64,000 nucleotides of DNA from Natrarchaeobaculum aegyptiacum (GCF_002156705.1 NZ_CP019893.1:3534001-3598000), one strand, 5' to 3'; shown: positions 16,275 through 25,510, counted from the stretch's first letter. The notes: a model not told the origin generated them from the sequence alone. Made by a program: numbers and translations.

Positions 16275-18098
16275 ATGTGCGGATCCCCACGGCCCTCCAA
16301 TCGCGACTCGAGCGGGGTCGACCGTCGATCGCTTCTCGCGGCGACGGGAGTCGGTCTCTCGGTGGCGACGAGTGGCTGCATCAGGCAGGTTCGGAGCGCG
16401 ATCAACCGGGACGACCCCGAGCAGCTCTCGCTGACGATCACCACGCGAACCGCTGACGGCGACCGCGAGAGCATCCAGCTCGCACGGGCGGTCAGGACCG
16501 CACTCGAGCGCGCGGGAATCGCCGTCGACCTCGACATGCGATCGGAAGAGGAGTTCTTCCGGTCGGTGCTGATCAACCAGGACTTCGACGTGTACGTCGG
16601 ACAACACCCGGGTGACGTCGATCCGGACGTTCTCTACGAAGCCCTCCACTCCCGGTTCGTCGAAGAGGCCGGCTGGCAGAACCCGTTCGGCCTCTCGAGC
16701 CGACCGATCGACGAGCGCCTCGAGGCCCAGCGGTTGGCCCCGGAAGACGAGCGTGAGGCGGAAGTCGAGGCACTGCTCGAGGCGTTCGTCGCCGAACAGC
16801 CGTTCGTCCCGATCTGTGCCCGCGAGGAGTTCCGGCTCGTCCGGACGGACCGTTTCGGGGGCTGGAACGCGGGACACCCGGCGACGCGACTCGGATACCT
16901 CGGGCTCGAGGTCCACGACGACGCGAGTCAGCTTCGGATCGTCCATACGGACGCGCGCGTGTCGAAAAATCTGAATCCGCTCTCGGCGGAGTACCGGGAG
17001 GTGGGCGTCTTCGCCGACCTCTGCTACGATTCGCTCGCGACCGAAACCGGCGACGGCGCAGTCGTGCCGTGGCTGGCCTCGTCGTTCGAGTACGACGACG
17101 GTGGCGACGCCGAAGGCGACGAAACCGGGGGACGACTCGAGGTCGAACTCCGCGAGGACTGTTCCTTCCACGACGGGGAATCGGTAACCGTCGACGACGT
17201 GGTGTTCACCTACCAGTTCCTGCGAGACACGACGCGCGGAACCGCCGATTACCCGGCCCCGACGCCGCGCTTTCGCGGCCGGGTATCGATCGTCGACGAG
17301 GTGACCGTTCTCGACCGTGACGAGGGTCGACTCGCGTTCTCGGTGTCGGCGGACGAACCGGTCGCCGAGCGTGCGCTTCTGGTCCCGATTCTCCCCGAAC
17401 ACGTCTGGGCCGACCGGGACGGACGGCCCGATATCCCGGGCGTCCAGATCGCCGAGGGGACGACCGACGCACTCGTGACCGACGACGTACCGCCGGTCGG
17501 CAGCGGCCCCTACCAGTTCGCAGTGCGCAGCGAGCGCGAACACGTCACGTTCGAACGCTACGACGATCACTTCACCACCCGTGAAGACGTCTCGCTGCCC
17601 GGACCGACGGCGGCCGAACTGCGCGTCCAGATCGACCCCCGGAGCACGTCCGCGATCGAACTCGTCGAGACCGACGCCGCCGACGTCACGAGCCTTCCCC
17701 TCGAGAGCTACGTCGTCGGCGACGTCCTCGAGTCCGAGTCGATCGAGGGCAACGGCGACGTCGAGGTGCTCGAGTCGCCGTCGTGGTCGTTCTACCACCT
17801 CGGATTCAACCTCCGGCGGGCACCGTTCGGGAACCCGAACTTCCGGCAGGTCGTCGCCAGGTTGCTCGACCGCGAGACGCTGATCGCGGACGTGTTCGAC
17901 GGTTACGCCCGGCCGACGGTCGTGCCGGTCACCGAGGAGTGGACCCCCGACTCGCTCGCGTGGGACGATGGACCTCCAGACCCGGTCGGTTCGTTCCTCG
18001 GGAGCGACGGCACGGTCGATCCCGGGGCGGCACGTGAGGCGTTCGAGGACGCGGGATTCGGCTACGGTGACGACGGAAGGCTCCGGGTGAGACGCTGA
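16275..18098 (+). CDS. ABC transporter substrate-binding lipoprotein (peptide/nickel type, SBP_bac_5)
   Basis: Extracellular solute-binding protein of family 5 (peptides, nickel, oligosaccharides). ATG 16275 starts a Tat signal (RR at 17-18) ending in lipobox TSGC, Cys35. The mature part includes the family block LNPLSAEYREVGVFADLCYDSL, then VELREDCSFHDGESVTVDDVVFTYQF and further ahead NPNFRQVVARLLDRETLIADVF. At 607 aa it is complete. No permease or ATPase gene is adjacent; instead the stop codon overlaps the start of a PAP2-family gene (TGATG), so it may work without a classical transporter or with one encoded elsewhere. The substrate is unknown. Confidence 0.88.
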   Translation: MCGSPRPSNRDSSGVDRRSLLAATGVGLSVATSGCIRQVRSAINRDDPEQLSLTITTRTADGDRESIQLARAVRTALERAGIAVDLDMRSEEEFFRSVLINQDFDVYVGQHPGDVDPDVLYEALHSRFVEEAGWQNPFGLSSRPIDERLEAQRLAPEDEREAEVEALLEAFVAEQPFVPICAREEFRLVRTDRFGGWNAGHPATRLGYLGLEVHDDASQLRIVHTDARVSKNLNPLSAEYREVGVFADLCYDSLATETGDGAVVPWLASSFEYDDGGDAEGDETGGRLEVELREDCSFHDGESVTVDDVVFTYQFLRDTTRGTADYPAPTPRFRGRVSIVDEVTVLDRDEGRLAFSVSADEPVAERALLVPILPEHVWADRDGRPDIPGVQIAEGTTDALVTDDVPPVGSGPYQFAVRSEREHVTFERYDDHFTTREDVSLPGPTAAELRVQIDPRSTSAIELVETDAADVTSLPLESYVVGDVLESESIEGNGDVEVLESPSWSFYHLGFNLRRAPFGNPNFRQVVARLLDRETLIADVFDGYARPTVVPVTEEWTPDSLAWDDGPPDPVGSFLGSDGTVDPGAAREAFEDAGFGYGDDGRLRVRR

Positions 18099-19072
18099 TG
18101 CTCACGCAAGTCCTGATCCAGATTGCGATCGTCGTGAGCCTCCTCGTCCTCCTCGGGCTCGGACTGATAGTCGGTCGCGAACGACTTCGCCGAACTCGGT
18201 TCGAGTGGCGCTCGCGGGTCCGAGCGGTCGCACCCATCGCGGTCGTGCTGGTGGGCGTCCTGTCGTTCAACGACGTCGCTCGAGAGGGTGGTCCGGACGT
18301 CTCGTGGCTCATCCAGTGGAACCTCACGTGGACGATCTACGACCTCGAGGGGCAGTTCGTCCTCTGGTTGCAGTCGTTCGAGACGGCGTGGCTGACCGCG
18401 TACTTCTCGTGGATCTACATCTACGGCTACGTCTTCTTGCTCGTGTTCCCGGTCGTCGCGTACTTCGCGCTCTCCGAGACGCGGCCGCTGCGAGAGTTAC
18501 TGGCGGCCTACACCCTGAACTACTCGCTCGGGCTGGTGATCTACGTCTTCATCATCGCCTACGGGCCGCGAAACCTGATGCCGGAACTGGTCGACGCACT
18601 GTTGTACGATACGTATCCCCAGTATCAGCACCTCACGAGGCAGGTCAACCGGAACACGAACGTCTTCCCGTCGCTGCACACCTCGCTCGCGGTGACCGTG
18701 TCGCTACTCGCCTATCGAACGCGCGAGTTCTACCCGCGCTGGAACTACGTCGCCGGGTTCCTCGGGTTCTCGGTCGCCACGTCGACGATGTATCTCGGCA
18801 TCCACTGGGCGATCGACGTCGTCGCTGGCGCGATGCTCGCGTACGTGAGCGTTCGGCTGGCCGGTTCGCTCGTCGGTCGCTGGTCGATCTCGGCGTTCCT
18901 CGGGGACCGGTTCGGTTCGCTGTCGGTGCGTCGTCCGTTCGGGGCAGGTTTCGGCCGCAGTCACGACGCCGATTCCGGGAACACGTCCGGGACGGAATCC
19001 GAGTCACGGTCGGACGTCGAGACCGGCGCACGGTCCGAGTCCAGTACTGAATCCGAAGCCGAGTACAACTAG
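18098..19072 (+). CDS. PAP2-superfamily membrane phosphatase/inositolphosphotransferase-like protein
   Basis: A 324-residue integral membrane protein with about six hydrophobic segments and an acidic, Ser-rich tail from residue 275 on. PAP2 motifs include PSLHTSLAV near residue 188 and GIHWAIDVVAG near 235, giving the His and Asp of the catalytic site. The overall layout resembles the AUR1/inositol phosphorylceramide synthase branch rather than undecaprenyl-diphosphatase. It probably acts on a lipid phosphate in the membrane; the substrate is unknown. The start codon overlaps the stop of the binding-protein gene, so the two are co-translated. Confidence 0.85.
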   Translation: MLTQVLIQIAIVVSLLVLLGLGLIVGRERLRRTRFEWRSRVRAVAPIAVVLVGVLSFNDVAREGGPDVSWLIQWNLTWTIYDLEGQFVLWLQSFETAWLTAYFSWIYIYGYVFLLVFPVVAYFALSETRPLRELLAAYTLNYSLGLVIYVFIIAYGPRNLMPELVDALLYDTYPQYQHLTRQVNRNTNVFPSLHTSLAVTVSLLAYRTREFYPRWNYVAGFLGFSVATSTMYLGIHWAIDVVAGAMLAYVSVRLAGSLVGRWSISAFLGDRFGSLSVRRPFGAGFGRSHDADSGNTSGTESESRSDVETGARSESSTESEAEYN

Positions 19073-19158
19073 TACCGTTCCAGGCGTCGACTGCGAGGTC
19101 GATCCGACTGACGCCGATCGGTTCGACCTCGCAGTTCAGGCTTGGACCGCAACTAGCG

Positions 19159-19629
19159 TTACAGTTCCTCGAGCGAGCGGAGCTTCTGTTCGACCGCCGG
19201 CGGTGCAGCGCTCGGCCCGTCTCGGACCCGGTGGTCGGGAATGAGGATCGGAGCCGGGTTCTCGTCGAGGGCGGTCCTGACCAGCACCAGGTCGTCTCCA
19301 TCGTCCGGGTCGAGTTCCGGCGTCATCCGGGCCAGCGCCTCCACGCCGACCTGATCGCCGTAGGGAATCTCCCGGACTGACTCGAGCACAGCCCGCTGGT
19401 CCGTCGGAACGGTCAGCGCGACCTGCACGTTCTCGAAGGTGACGGGCTCGAGCCCATCCAGGTACTCGAAGAGTTGCTCGAGGATCGGGTGGTCGGGTTC
19501 TGCGTCGTCGTCCGCCTGCTCCGGGAACGAGACGGTCAGGACCCGTCCGCTGGCGACGCCGACCTGTACGTACCGGTCGAGATACGACGATTCGCGCGCG
19601 TAGATACCCGCGTCCGTAACCTCGTCCAT
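19159..19629 (-). CDS. MGMT-like DNA-binding protein lacking the active cysteine (alkyltransferase-like)
   Basis: A 156-residue protein. The second half matches the DNA-binding domain of O6-methylguanine-DNA methyltransferases, including VREIPYGDQVGVEALARM. Where the methyl-accepting PCHRV motif should be, the sequence reads IPDHRV, so the acceptor cysteine is replaced by aspartate. It therefore cannot repair by methyl transfer and may act as an alkyltransferase-like (ATL) damage sensor or have another role. ATG 19629 starts the conserved reading; the longer frame upstream overlaps the trpC gene. It is divergent from trpC with about 108 bases between. Confidence 0.78.
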   Translation of the reverse strand: MDEVTDAGIYARESSYLDRYVQVGVASGRVLTVSFPEQADDDAEPDHPILEQLFEYLDGLEPVTFENVQVALTVPTDQRAVLESVREIPYGDQVGVEALARMTPELDPDDGDDLVLVRTALDENPAPILIPDHRVRDGPSAAPPAVEQKLRSLEEL

Positions 19630-19703
19630 GCGCGTGGGTTCGTGCCACGGACTTGAATAGCCGCCGGTCCCCGACTGGCGGGCGGCGACCGCGAGGACGC
19701 AAG

Positions 19704-19740
19704 CCTTATGTACACATGAGTACGTCGATGTACAATAATG
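19704..19740 (+). promoter_or_regulatory. trpCBA promoter with two TGTACA palindromes
   Basis: A TATA-like CCTTATG at 19704-19710 is followed by TGTACA at 19709-19714 and again at 19729-19734. Their centres are exactly 20 bp apart, two helical turns. The second copy ends three bases before ATG 19738. Such spacing over a start site suggests a repressor or activator site. The regulator is not identified. Confidence 0.45.
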
Positions 19741-20658
19741 AACTCCGAGACGGAACTGGCTCCCCCGGTGGCGTCGATTCTCGAGGCCGCCGACGAGCGC
19801 TCGAGTCCGGACGGCCGGGTCGACGTCGACGCGCGGCCGTTCGACGAGGCGATCGCGCGGGCGGACGCCGACGGGCGGGTCCCGCTGATCGCCGAAGTGA
19901 AGCCGACGAGTCCCACCGCCGACGGAACGCGCGAGGACGATCCCGTCGAACTCGCACAGGCGATGGTCGACGGCGGCGCGGCGGCGATCTCGGTCCTCAC
20001 GGAACCGACCCACTTCGGTGGCTCGCCCGAGGCGCTGACAGAGATCCGGGAAGCCGTCGACGTCCCCGTCCTTCGGAAAGACTTCCTCTTGCGCGAGGAA
20101 CACCTCGACCTCGTCGAGGCCGACCTCGTCCTCCTGATCGTCCGATTTGTCGACGACCTCGAGGGGTTGCTCACCGCTGCTCGCGAGCGAGGCTTCCAGC
20201 CGCTCGTCGAAGTCCACGACGAGGCCGAACTCGAGACCGCACTCGAGGCCGGTGCTGAACTCGTCGGTGTGAACAATCGGGATCTGGCGAAACTTGAGGT
20301 CGACCTCGAAACCTTCGAGTCGGTCGCTCCCAAAGCGAGGCGCATAACGCGCCTCGAGAACGCGAATAGCGAGGGACTCCCCGAGTCCCTCGAACCATGC
20401 GAGCGAACCGATGGTTCGCACGCAGACGGCGACGCCGTAAGCAGCGTTCCCAACGACGTGACGCTGGTCGCCGAAAGCGGCGTCTCCTCGCCCGCAGACG
20501 TACGACGGATGCGCGCGGCGGGCGCAGACGCCCTGCTCGTCGGCAGCGCGATCATGGACCACGGCGCGGGCGAGACCGACGTCGAGGCGAACACCCGGCG
20601 GCTGACCGAGGCGAGCGGCAACTGTGACGGCGACGCGAACGAGATCGAACACACATGA
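19738..20658 (+). CDS. trpC: Indole-3-glycerol-phosphate synthase TrpC, with an internal insert
   Basis: Converts carboxyphenylamino-deoxyribulose phosphate to indole-3-glycerol phosphate in tryptophan synthesis. TIM-barrel motifs are in order: [38 protein letters not shown], then [10 protein letters not shown] and ALLVGSAIM. Between GVNNRDL and LVAESGV there is an extra stretch of about 38 residues (around 199-237) that I do not expect in TrpC. The family usually has about 250-260 residues and this one has 306. The DNA of the insert is a run of four perfect hairpins. The frame stays open, so the protein may still work, with the insert as a surface loop. Confidence 0.93.
   Translation: MNSETELAPPVASILEAADERSSPDGRVDVDARPFDEAIARADADGRVPLIAEVKPTSPTADGTREDDPVELAQAMVDGGAAAISVLTEPTHFGGSPEALTEIREAVDVPVLRKDFLLREEHLDLVEADLVLLIVRFVDDLEGLLTAARERGFQPLVEVHDEAELETALEAGAELVGVNNRDLAKLEVDLETFESVAPKARRITRLENANSEGLPESLEPCERTDGSHADGDAVSSVPNDVTLVAESGVSSPADVRRMRAAGADALLVGSAIMDHGAGETDVEANTRRLTEASGNCDGDANEIEHT
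20331..20450 (+). repeat. Tandem-hairpin insert in trpC (candidate palindromic element)
   Basis: Hairpins in order: CGAGGCGC/GCGCCTCG with loop ATAAC (20336-20356); CGAGGGACTC/GAGTCCCTCG with loop CCC (20370-20392); GCGAACC/GGTTCGC with loop GAT (20403-20419), extended by three pairs beyond an A-A mismatch (20399-20423); ACGGC/GCCGT (20426-20438). They lie in frame in the gene and together encode residues foreign to the family. Confidence 0.7.
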
Positions 20659-20689
20659 CTGCGACACCACACACTGACGGGGGAGACCG

Positions 20690-21952
20690 ATGAGCACGGG
20701 TGACCAGACTGACCGACGGGATAGCGAGGCCACCTTCGGCGAGTACGGCGGCCGGTACGTCCCCGAGGCGCTGATGCCGGCGATCCTCGAACTCGAGGAC
20801 GCCTACGAGCGCTACGTGCTCGAGAACGAGGATGGCTTCATGGACGAGTTCCGCGAGCGGATGCGTGAGTTCGGCGGCCGGCCGACGCCCTTGCAGCGTG
20901 CAGACCGACTGAGCGAGCGCTACGACCGGGAGATCTACCTCAAGCGCGAGGACCTCCTGCACGGGGGTGCCCACAAACTGAACAACGCACTCGGGCAGGT
21001 CCTCCTCGCGAAGTACATGGGGAAAGAACGTATCATCGCCGAGACCGGTGCCGGCCAGCACGGCACCGCGACCGCGATGGCCGCGGCCCACCTCGAGATG
21101 CCCTGTGAGATCTACATGGGCCGGACGGACATCAACCGCCAGCGGCCGAACGTTTACCGCATCCGAATGAACGGGGCCGAGGTCAACTCCGTCACCGCCG
21201 GTTCCGGGACGCTGAAAGAGGCCATCAACGAGACGATGCGCGACTGGGCGACGACCGTGGAGACGACCCACTACGTGATCGGCTCCGTGGTCGGCCCGCA
21301 CCCGTTTCCAAAACTCGTGCGTGACTTCCAGTCGGTCATCGGAAAAGAAGCACGCGAACAGGTTCGCGAGCAGGCCGGCCGACTCCCGGACAGCGTCGTC
21401 GCCTGCGCCGGCGGCGGCTCGAACACGATGGGGGCGTTCCACGCGTTCGTCCCGGATACCGACGTCGACCTGTACGCCGTCGAGGCCGGCGGCTCGAGCC
21501 TCGAAATCGACGAGGCGGAAGGCCTCGCTCCCAACTCGGCGACGCTCTCGACCGGTACCGACGGCGTCCTCCACGGCGCGATGACCAAGCTCCTCCAGCA
21601 GAGAGACGGCCAGATCGTCGAATCCCACAGCGTGAGCGCGGGGCTCGACTACGCCGGTGTCGGTCCGGAACTCGCCCACCTCGTCGACACCGATCGGGTG
21701 ACGCCCGTCAGCGTCGACGACGAGACCGCACTCGAGGGCTTCCATCGGCTCTCGCGACTCGAGGGGATCATCCCCGCGCTCGAGTCCTCCCACGCGCTGG
21801 GGTACGTAGAAGAAGCCCACGAGGACCTCGGCGAACTCGTCGTCGTCAACGTCTCCGGCCGCGGCGACAAGGACCTCGAGACGGTGCTCGAGGAGACCGA
21901 GAAGCGCGACCTTGAGGCCGCCCCGGACGTGGAGGTGTTCACCAGTGAATAA
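20690..21952 (+). CDS. trpB: Tryptophan synthase beta subunit TrpB
   Basis: Pyridoxal-phosphate enzyme that condenses indole with serine to make tryptophan. The N-terminal block [14 protein letters not shown] is present. The PLP lysine is in [15 protein letters not shown] (about residues 85-99), and the [13 protein letters not shown] and [11 protein letters not shown] phosphate-binding loops are intact. At 420 aa it has the length of ordinary TrpB1. Its stop overlaps the trpA GTG start by 8 bases, so the two subunits are coupled. The gap from trpC is 31 bases; one operon. Confidence 0.97.
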   Translation: MSTGDQTDRRDSEATFGEYGGRYVPEALMPAILELEDAYERYVLENEDGFMDEFRERMREFGGRPTPLQRADRLSERYDREIYLKREDLLHGGAHKLNNALGQVLLAKYMGKERIIAETGAGQHGTATAMAAAHLEMPCEIYMGRTDINRQRPNVYRIRMNGAEVNSVTAGSGTLKEAINETMRDWATTVETTHYVIGSVVGPHPFPKLVRDFQSVIGKEAREQVREQAGRLPDSVVACAGGGSNTMGAFHAFVPDTDVDLYAVEAGGSSLEIDEAEGLAPNSATLSTGTDGVLHGAMTKLLQQRDGQIVESHSVSAGLDYAGVGPELAHLVDTDRVTPVSVDDETALEGFHRLSRLEGIIPALESSHALGYVEEAHEDLGELVVVNVSGRGDKDLETVLEETEKRDLEAAPDVEVFTSE

Positions 21953-22868
21953 TCCGGACGCCGCCTCGACGGCCGACAGCAAGATCGAACGCGCTATCAG
22001 CGAGAATCACCCGGCGCTCATCACCTACGTCACCGCGGGCGATCCCTCGCTCGAGGATACCAAAGCGTACGTCGAGGCGCTCGACCGTGGCGGCGCGGAC
22101 CTGATCGAACTCGGGCTTCCCTTTTCCGAGCCTATCGCCGAAGGGCCGACGATCCAGGCGGCGATCAATCGCGCGCTCGAGGCCGGCACCACGCCCGACG
22201 GCTTCTTCGAACTCGTCGAGGATCTCGAGACCGAGGCACCGTTGCTGGTGATGACCTACTACAACATGGTCCTCCAGTATGGGACGGGCGAGGCGTCACG
22301 CGTCTCTGACAGTCGAGCGGTCGAACCGCGAGACGGGCCGGACGTTCGGCCGTTCGTCGAACGCGCGGCCGAGGCTGGACTCGCGGGAATCATCGTCCCG
22401 GACCTTCCCGCAGAGGAGGCCGATCCGTTGCGCGAGGCCTGCGACGACCACGGACTCGACCTCGTCTTCATCGTCGCACCGACGACCGACGGCGAACGCC
22501 TCGAGCGCATCATGTCTCAGGTCACTGGCTTCGCGTACGTCCAGGCTCGCCTCGGCACGACCGGTGCCCGCGCGGACGTCTCGGGAGCCACCCACGAGAG
22601 CCTCGAGCGCCTCGCCGACTACGACGTCCCGAAGGCCGTCGGTTTCGGCGTCAGCGAGGGTGCCCACGCGACCGAAATCGTCGAGGCTGGCGCTGATGGC
22701 GTCATCGTCGGCAGCGCGCTGATCGACATCATCGCCAGCAGCGACGGCACCGACGAGGCCGTCGGCGCACTCGAGGCCAAAGCCGCAGAGCTCAAAGCTG
22801 GTGCACTCGACGGTGTCGGCGACCCGGGAGGAACCGACCGGGATGCGCCCGAACCAGAACATCCATAA
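21945..22868 (+). CDS. trpA: Tryptophan synthase alpha subunit TrpA
   Basis: Cleaves indole-3-glycerol phosphate to indole and glyceraldehyde-3-phosphate and passes indole to TrpB. TIM-barrel features include [34 protein letters not shown] with the catalytic Glu, and [15 protein letters not shown] 21945, overlapping the trpB stop, is preferred to the longer frame from 21912. Residues about 114-130 form an extra loop ([15 protein letters not shown]) whose DNA contains two hairpins at 22290-22306 and 22317-22329, similar in style to the trpC insert. At 307 aa it is longer than usual. Confidence 0.94.
   Translation: MNNPDAASTADSKIERAISENHPALITYVTAGDPSLEDTKAYVEALDRGGADLIELGLPFSEPIAEGPTIQAAINRALEAGTTPDGFFELVEDLETEAPLLVMTYYNMVLQYGTGEASRVSDSRAVEPRDGPDVRPFVERAAEAGLAGIIVPDLPAEEADPLREACDDHGLDLVFIVAPTTDGERLERIMSQVTGFAYVQARLGTTGARADVSGATHESLERLADYDVPKAVGFGVSEGAHATEIVEAGADGVIVGSALIDIIASSDGTDEAVGALEAKAAELKAGALDGVGDPGGTDRDAPEPEHP
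22290..22329 (+). repeat. Two-hairpin insert in trpA (candidate palindromic element)
   Basis: GAGGCGT/ACGCGTCTC-type 7-bp stem with two G-T pairs at 22290-22306, then GCGGT-CGA-ACCGC at 22317-22329. It lies in a loop that I believe is missing from most TrpA proteins. Weaker than the trpC case. Confidence 0.4.
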
Positions 22869-22893
22869 CGGCTAGCTTGCTACTCACCCGCAA

Positions 22894-23703
22894 ATGAAGA
22901 CGACAGGAACGCAGGCGCGACTCGAGCGTATCGGGACAGACGACACGTACGTCATCGTCCCGATGGACCACGGGATCACACTCGGTGCCGTGACCGGCCT
23001 CAAAGAGATCGAGTCGACGATCGACGCAGTCACCCGCGGTGGCGCAGACGCCGTGCTCACCCAGAAGGGAATCGCCCCGCGCGTCCACGACCACAAGAAC
23101 GACGCCGGTTACATCGCCCACCTCAACGCCTCGACGTCGGTCGGTCCGGCCTCGAACGACAAGCGTCTCACTGGCACCGTCGAGGAAGCCATCCGTGCGG
23201 GTGCCGACGCAGTAAGTTTCCACATTAACGTCGGCTCCGACTACGAACCTGACCAGCTCACCCAGCTGGCCGAGGTGACCGCCGAGGCCGACCGTTTCGG
23301 TATGCCCGTCCTCGCGATGGCCTACGCCCGCGGGGCTAACCTCGAGGGTGAGGACCCCGAACACGACCCCGAATACCTCGGTCACGCCGTCCGCCTCGCC
23401 GAGGAACTCGGTGCCGACGTCGTGAAGACGGCCTACAGCGGCGACGCAGAGAGCTTCGAACACGTCTGTGAGTCGACGTGCCTTCCCGTCGTCATCGCCG
23501 GTGGCTCTCGTGGCACCGACCGCGAGACGATCGAGATGGTCCGCGGCGCGATGGACGGCGGTGCCGCCGGCGTCTCGATGGGCCGGTCGATCTTCCAGCA
23601 CGACGACCCTGAAGCGATCGCCGCCGCCGTCGCCGGCGTCGTCCACGACGACCTCGACGCCGACGAGGCCCTCGCGGAGGCCGGACTCACGCTCGAGGCC
23701 TGA
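22894..23703 (+). CDS. 2-amino-3,7-dideoxy-D-threo-hept-6-ulosonate synthase (archaeal class I aldolase family)
   Basis: A DhnA/class I fructose-bisphosphate aldolase-type TIM barrel of 269 aa. In archaea this group includes the enzyme that starts the alternative shikimate route to aromatic amino acids. The N-terminal VPMDHGITLGAV is characteristic of this branch. The Schiff-base lysine lies in DVVKTAYSGD, and the phosphate loop is IAGGSRGT followed by GVSMGRSIFQ. It is 25 bases downstream of trpA and presumably in the same transcript, which supports an aromatic amino acid role over glycolysis. The usual partner, dehydroquinate synthase II, is not next to it here. Confidence 0.85.
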   Translation: MKTTGTQARLERIGTDDTYVIVPMDHGITLGAVTGLKEIESTIDAVTRGGADAVLTQKGIAPRVHDHKNDAGYIAHLNASTSVGPASNDKRLTGTVEEAIRAGADAVSFHINVGSDYEPDQLTQLAEVTAEADRFGMPVLAMAYARGANLEGEDPEHDPEYLGHAVRLAEELGADVVKTAYSGDAESFEHVCESTCLPVVIAGGSRGTDRETIEMVRGAMDGGAAGVSMGRSIFQHDDPEAIAAAVAGVVHDDLDADEALAEAGLTLEA

Positions 23704-23745
23704 CCTCGTCTTCGTACTCCTGACTCTCCCCAGCGGGAGACTCGA

Positions 23746-24747
23746 TCAGAACCGATCGAAGAGCCCACCGTGGCTCTGGAGCATCGATCGGTCGAGACTC
23801 AGTCGCTCGAGTCCGACGTCTCGGGCGTGCTCGACGACCGCTTCGTACTCGTCAGCGGTGATCGGACGGCTAATCTCCTCGTAGAACGACTCCGTTCTGG
23901 CCCTGTAGTGGGGGCGGTACTGGGCCATGACGTTGACAAACGTCTCCGTCGAGAGTTCCTCGGCGAGAAACGTCAGCACGCCGGTCGCGTTCTCGACGTG
24001 GTTCGGCATCACGAGGTGACGGACGAGCAGGCCGCCGGTCGCGAGGCCGGTGTCGTCGATCCGGAGGTCGCCGACCTGCCGGTGCATCTCCCTGAGTGAC
24101 TCCGTACCGTTTTCCCAGTAACTGGGCGCTTTCGAGTATTTTGCCGCGGCCGCGTCGTCGGACCACTTGACGTCCGGCATGTAGACGTCGACGATGCCGT
24201 CGAGGTGCTCGAGGATCTCCGGGCGTTCGTAGCCGCCGCAGTTCCAGACGATCGGCACGTCGAGGCCACGGTCCCTGGCGATTTTGACCGCCTCGATCAG
24301 GTGGGGGGAGTGGTGAGTCGGCGAGACGAAATTGACGTTGTGACAGCCCCGTGCCTCGAGTTCGAGGGCCATGTCGGCGATCTCTTCGGACGTCGCTGGC
24401 TCGCCTTCCGCCTCGTGACTCGTCTCGAAGTTCTGGCAGAAGACGCACTTCATGTTGCAGTTGGCGAGGAAGATGGTGCCGCTTCCGTTGTGGCCGCGGA
24501 GGCAGTCTTCTTCTCCGAAGTGGGGGAAGTACGCCGAGACGTACGCCGTGTCGTCGACCTGGCAGGTTCCCTTCTGGCCGGCCGTTCGGTCGACGTAACA
24601 CTCGTAGGCGCAGAGATCGCAGTCGGCGTATCGCGCCCGTAAATCGGCTATCCGCGCTTCGAACACCTCGTTTGGAAGCTGCTGATAGTTCGGAGTCGCG
24701 GCGTGGGAATCGATGCTCACACGATCCAGTTTGGGACTGTCCCACAT
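23746..24747 (-). CDS. Radical SAM protein (PflA-activase-like, AmmeMemoRadiSam-type)
   Basis: A radical S-adenosylmethionine enzyme of 333 aa. The SAM-binding [4Fe-4S] motif is CNMKCVFC at Cys97, Cys101 and Cys104 (CxxxCxxC). An extra cysteine set CDLCAYEC at 43-50 with Cys62 looks like a second metal site. Further family elements are NVNFVSPTHH, VWNCGGY and YMPDVKWSD. This layout matches pyruvate-formate-lyase-activase-like archaeal proteins whose substrate is unknown. The frame is open upstream to 24912, but ATG 24747 (MWDSPKLDRV) fits the family length. Confidence 0.85.
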   Translation of the reverse strand: MWDSPKLDRVSIDSHAATPNYQQLPNEVFEARIADLRARYADCDLCAYECYVDRTAGQKGTCQVDDTAYVSAYFPHFGEEDCLRGHNGSGTIFLANCNMKCVFCQNFETSHEAEGEPATSEEIADMALELEARGCHNVNFVSPTHHSPHLIEAVKIARDRGLDVPIVWNCGGYERPEILEHLDGIVDVYMPDVKWSDDAAAAKYSKAPSYWENGTESLREMHRQVGDLRIDDTGLATGGLLVRHLVMPNHVENATGVLTFLAEELSTETFVNVMAQYRPHYRARTESFYEEISRPITADEYEAVVEHARDVGLERLSLDRSMLQSHGGLFDRF

Positions 24748-24886
24748 ACGTCTATTGTGGGGAGAACCCGACAGTCCGGTAGTTCGAACGGTTACAACGA
24801 AATGGGGGTCGTCACGAACGGACTCGAGTCGGTAGTCCCGTCGGCACTGTGGTCGCAAACCATTATCGCACCCGCCGTCGTGGACC

Positions 24887-25477
24887 ATGCCCGTGTCTCG
24901 ACCGACCATCACGACCCGGCCCCTCGAGGTGACAGAGACGGGCCACTACACCGAACTGCTGTACGACGACGGAGAGAACGACGATCGCCTGTGGTGTGCC
25001 GCCCACGGTGGGTTCGTCGAACCCGGGACGGCAGAACTCGCACTCGAGCTCGCGACTGGATCGGCGACTGCCAGCTGCTGGGCCTGTCTCGGGTACGACG
25101 AGGAACACGACGAGTTCGACCTCTGGCACCCACCCTCGAGCGAGTTCGCACCCGGGACGTACCCCCTGCTCGAGCGAATCGCCGATCGCGGCTTCGAGAC
25201 AGTGATCAGCCTCCACGGACTCGCCGCAGACGAGGTGATCGTCGGCGGCGGCGCCGACGAACGGACGAAGGGCGCACTCGAAACTGCGCTCGAGCGCACG
25301 GTTTCGGTCCCCGTCAAGACGGTCACCGGAGGCCCGTACGGCGGCGTCAGCCCGCAGAACTTCGTCAACTGGCTCGCCCGGGACGGGACCGGCGGAATCC
25401 AGCTCGAGCTGGGGCCGACCGCGCGAACGACCGACGTCGACGCGGTTCGGTCGGCACTCGAGTCGTGGCTCGAGTGA
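24887..25477 (+). CDS. Poly-gamma-glutamate hydrolase family protein
   Basis: A 196-residue protein matching the PghP-like hydrolases (Zn-dependent, related to carboxypeptidases), first known from phages that cut poly-gamma-glutamate. Characteristic pieces are AHGGFVEPGTAELAL, the ISLHGLAADEVIVGGG region and GVSPQNFVNWLARD, which should hold the metal and substrate residues. Haloarchaea may make or meet gamma-linked glutamate polymers, so a role in polymer breakdown is reasonable, but the substrate is not shown. It is divergent from the radical SAM gene. Confidence 0.8.
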   Translation: MPVSRPTITTRPLEVTETGHYTELLYDDGENDDRLWCAAHGGFVEPGTAELALELATGSATASCWACLGYDEEHDEFDLWHPPSSEFAPGTYPLLERIADRGFETVISLHGLAADEVIVGGGADERTKGALETALERTVSVPVKTVTGGPYGGVSPQNFVNWLARDGTGGIQLELGPTARTTDVDAVRSALESWLE

Positions 25478-25510
25478 TCGGCGACCGTCGCCGGGGGTCA
25501 GTCGCGAGAA

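Noticed and set aside
16242-17798. 518-codon minus-strand frame opposite the binding-protein gene
   Set aside because: Shadow of a gene with a Tat signal, lipobox and family motifs; the composition is typical of GC-rich antisense frames.
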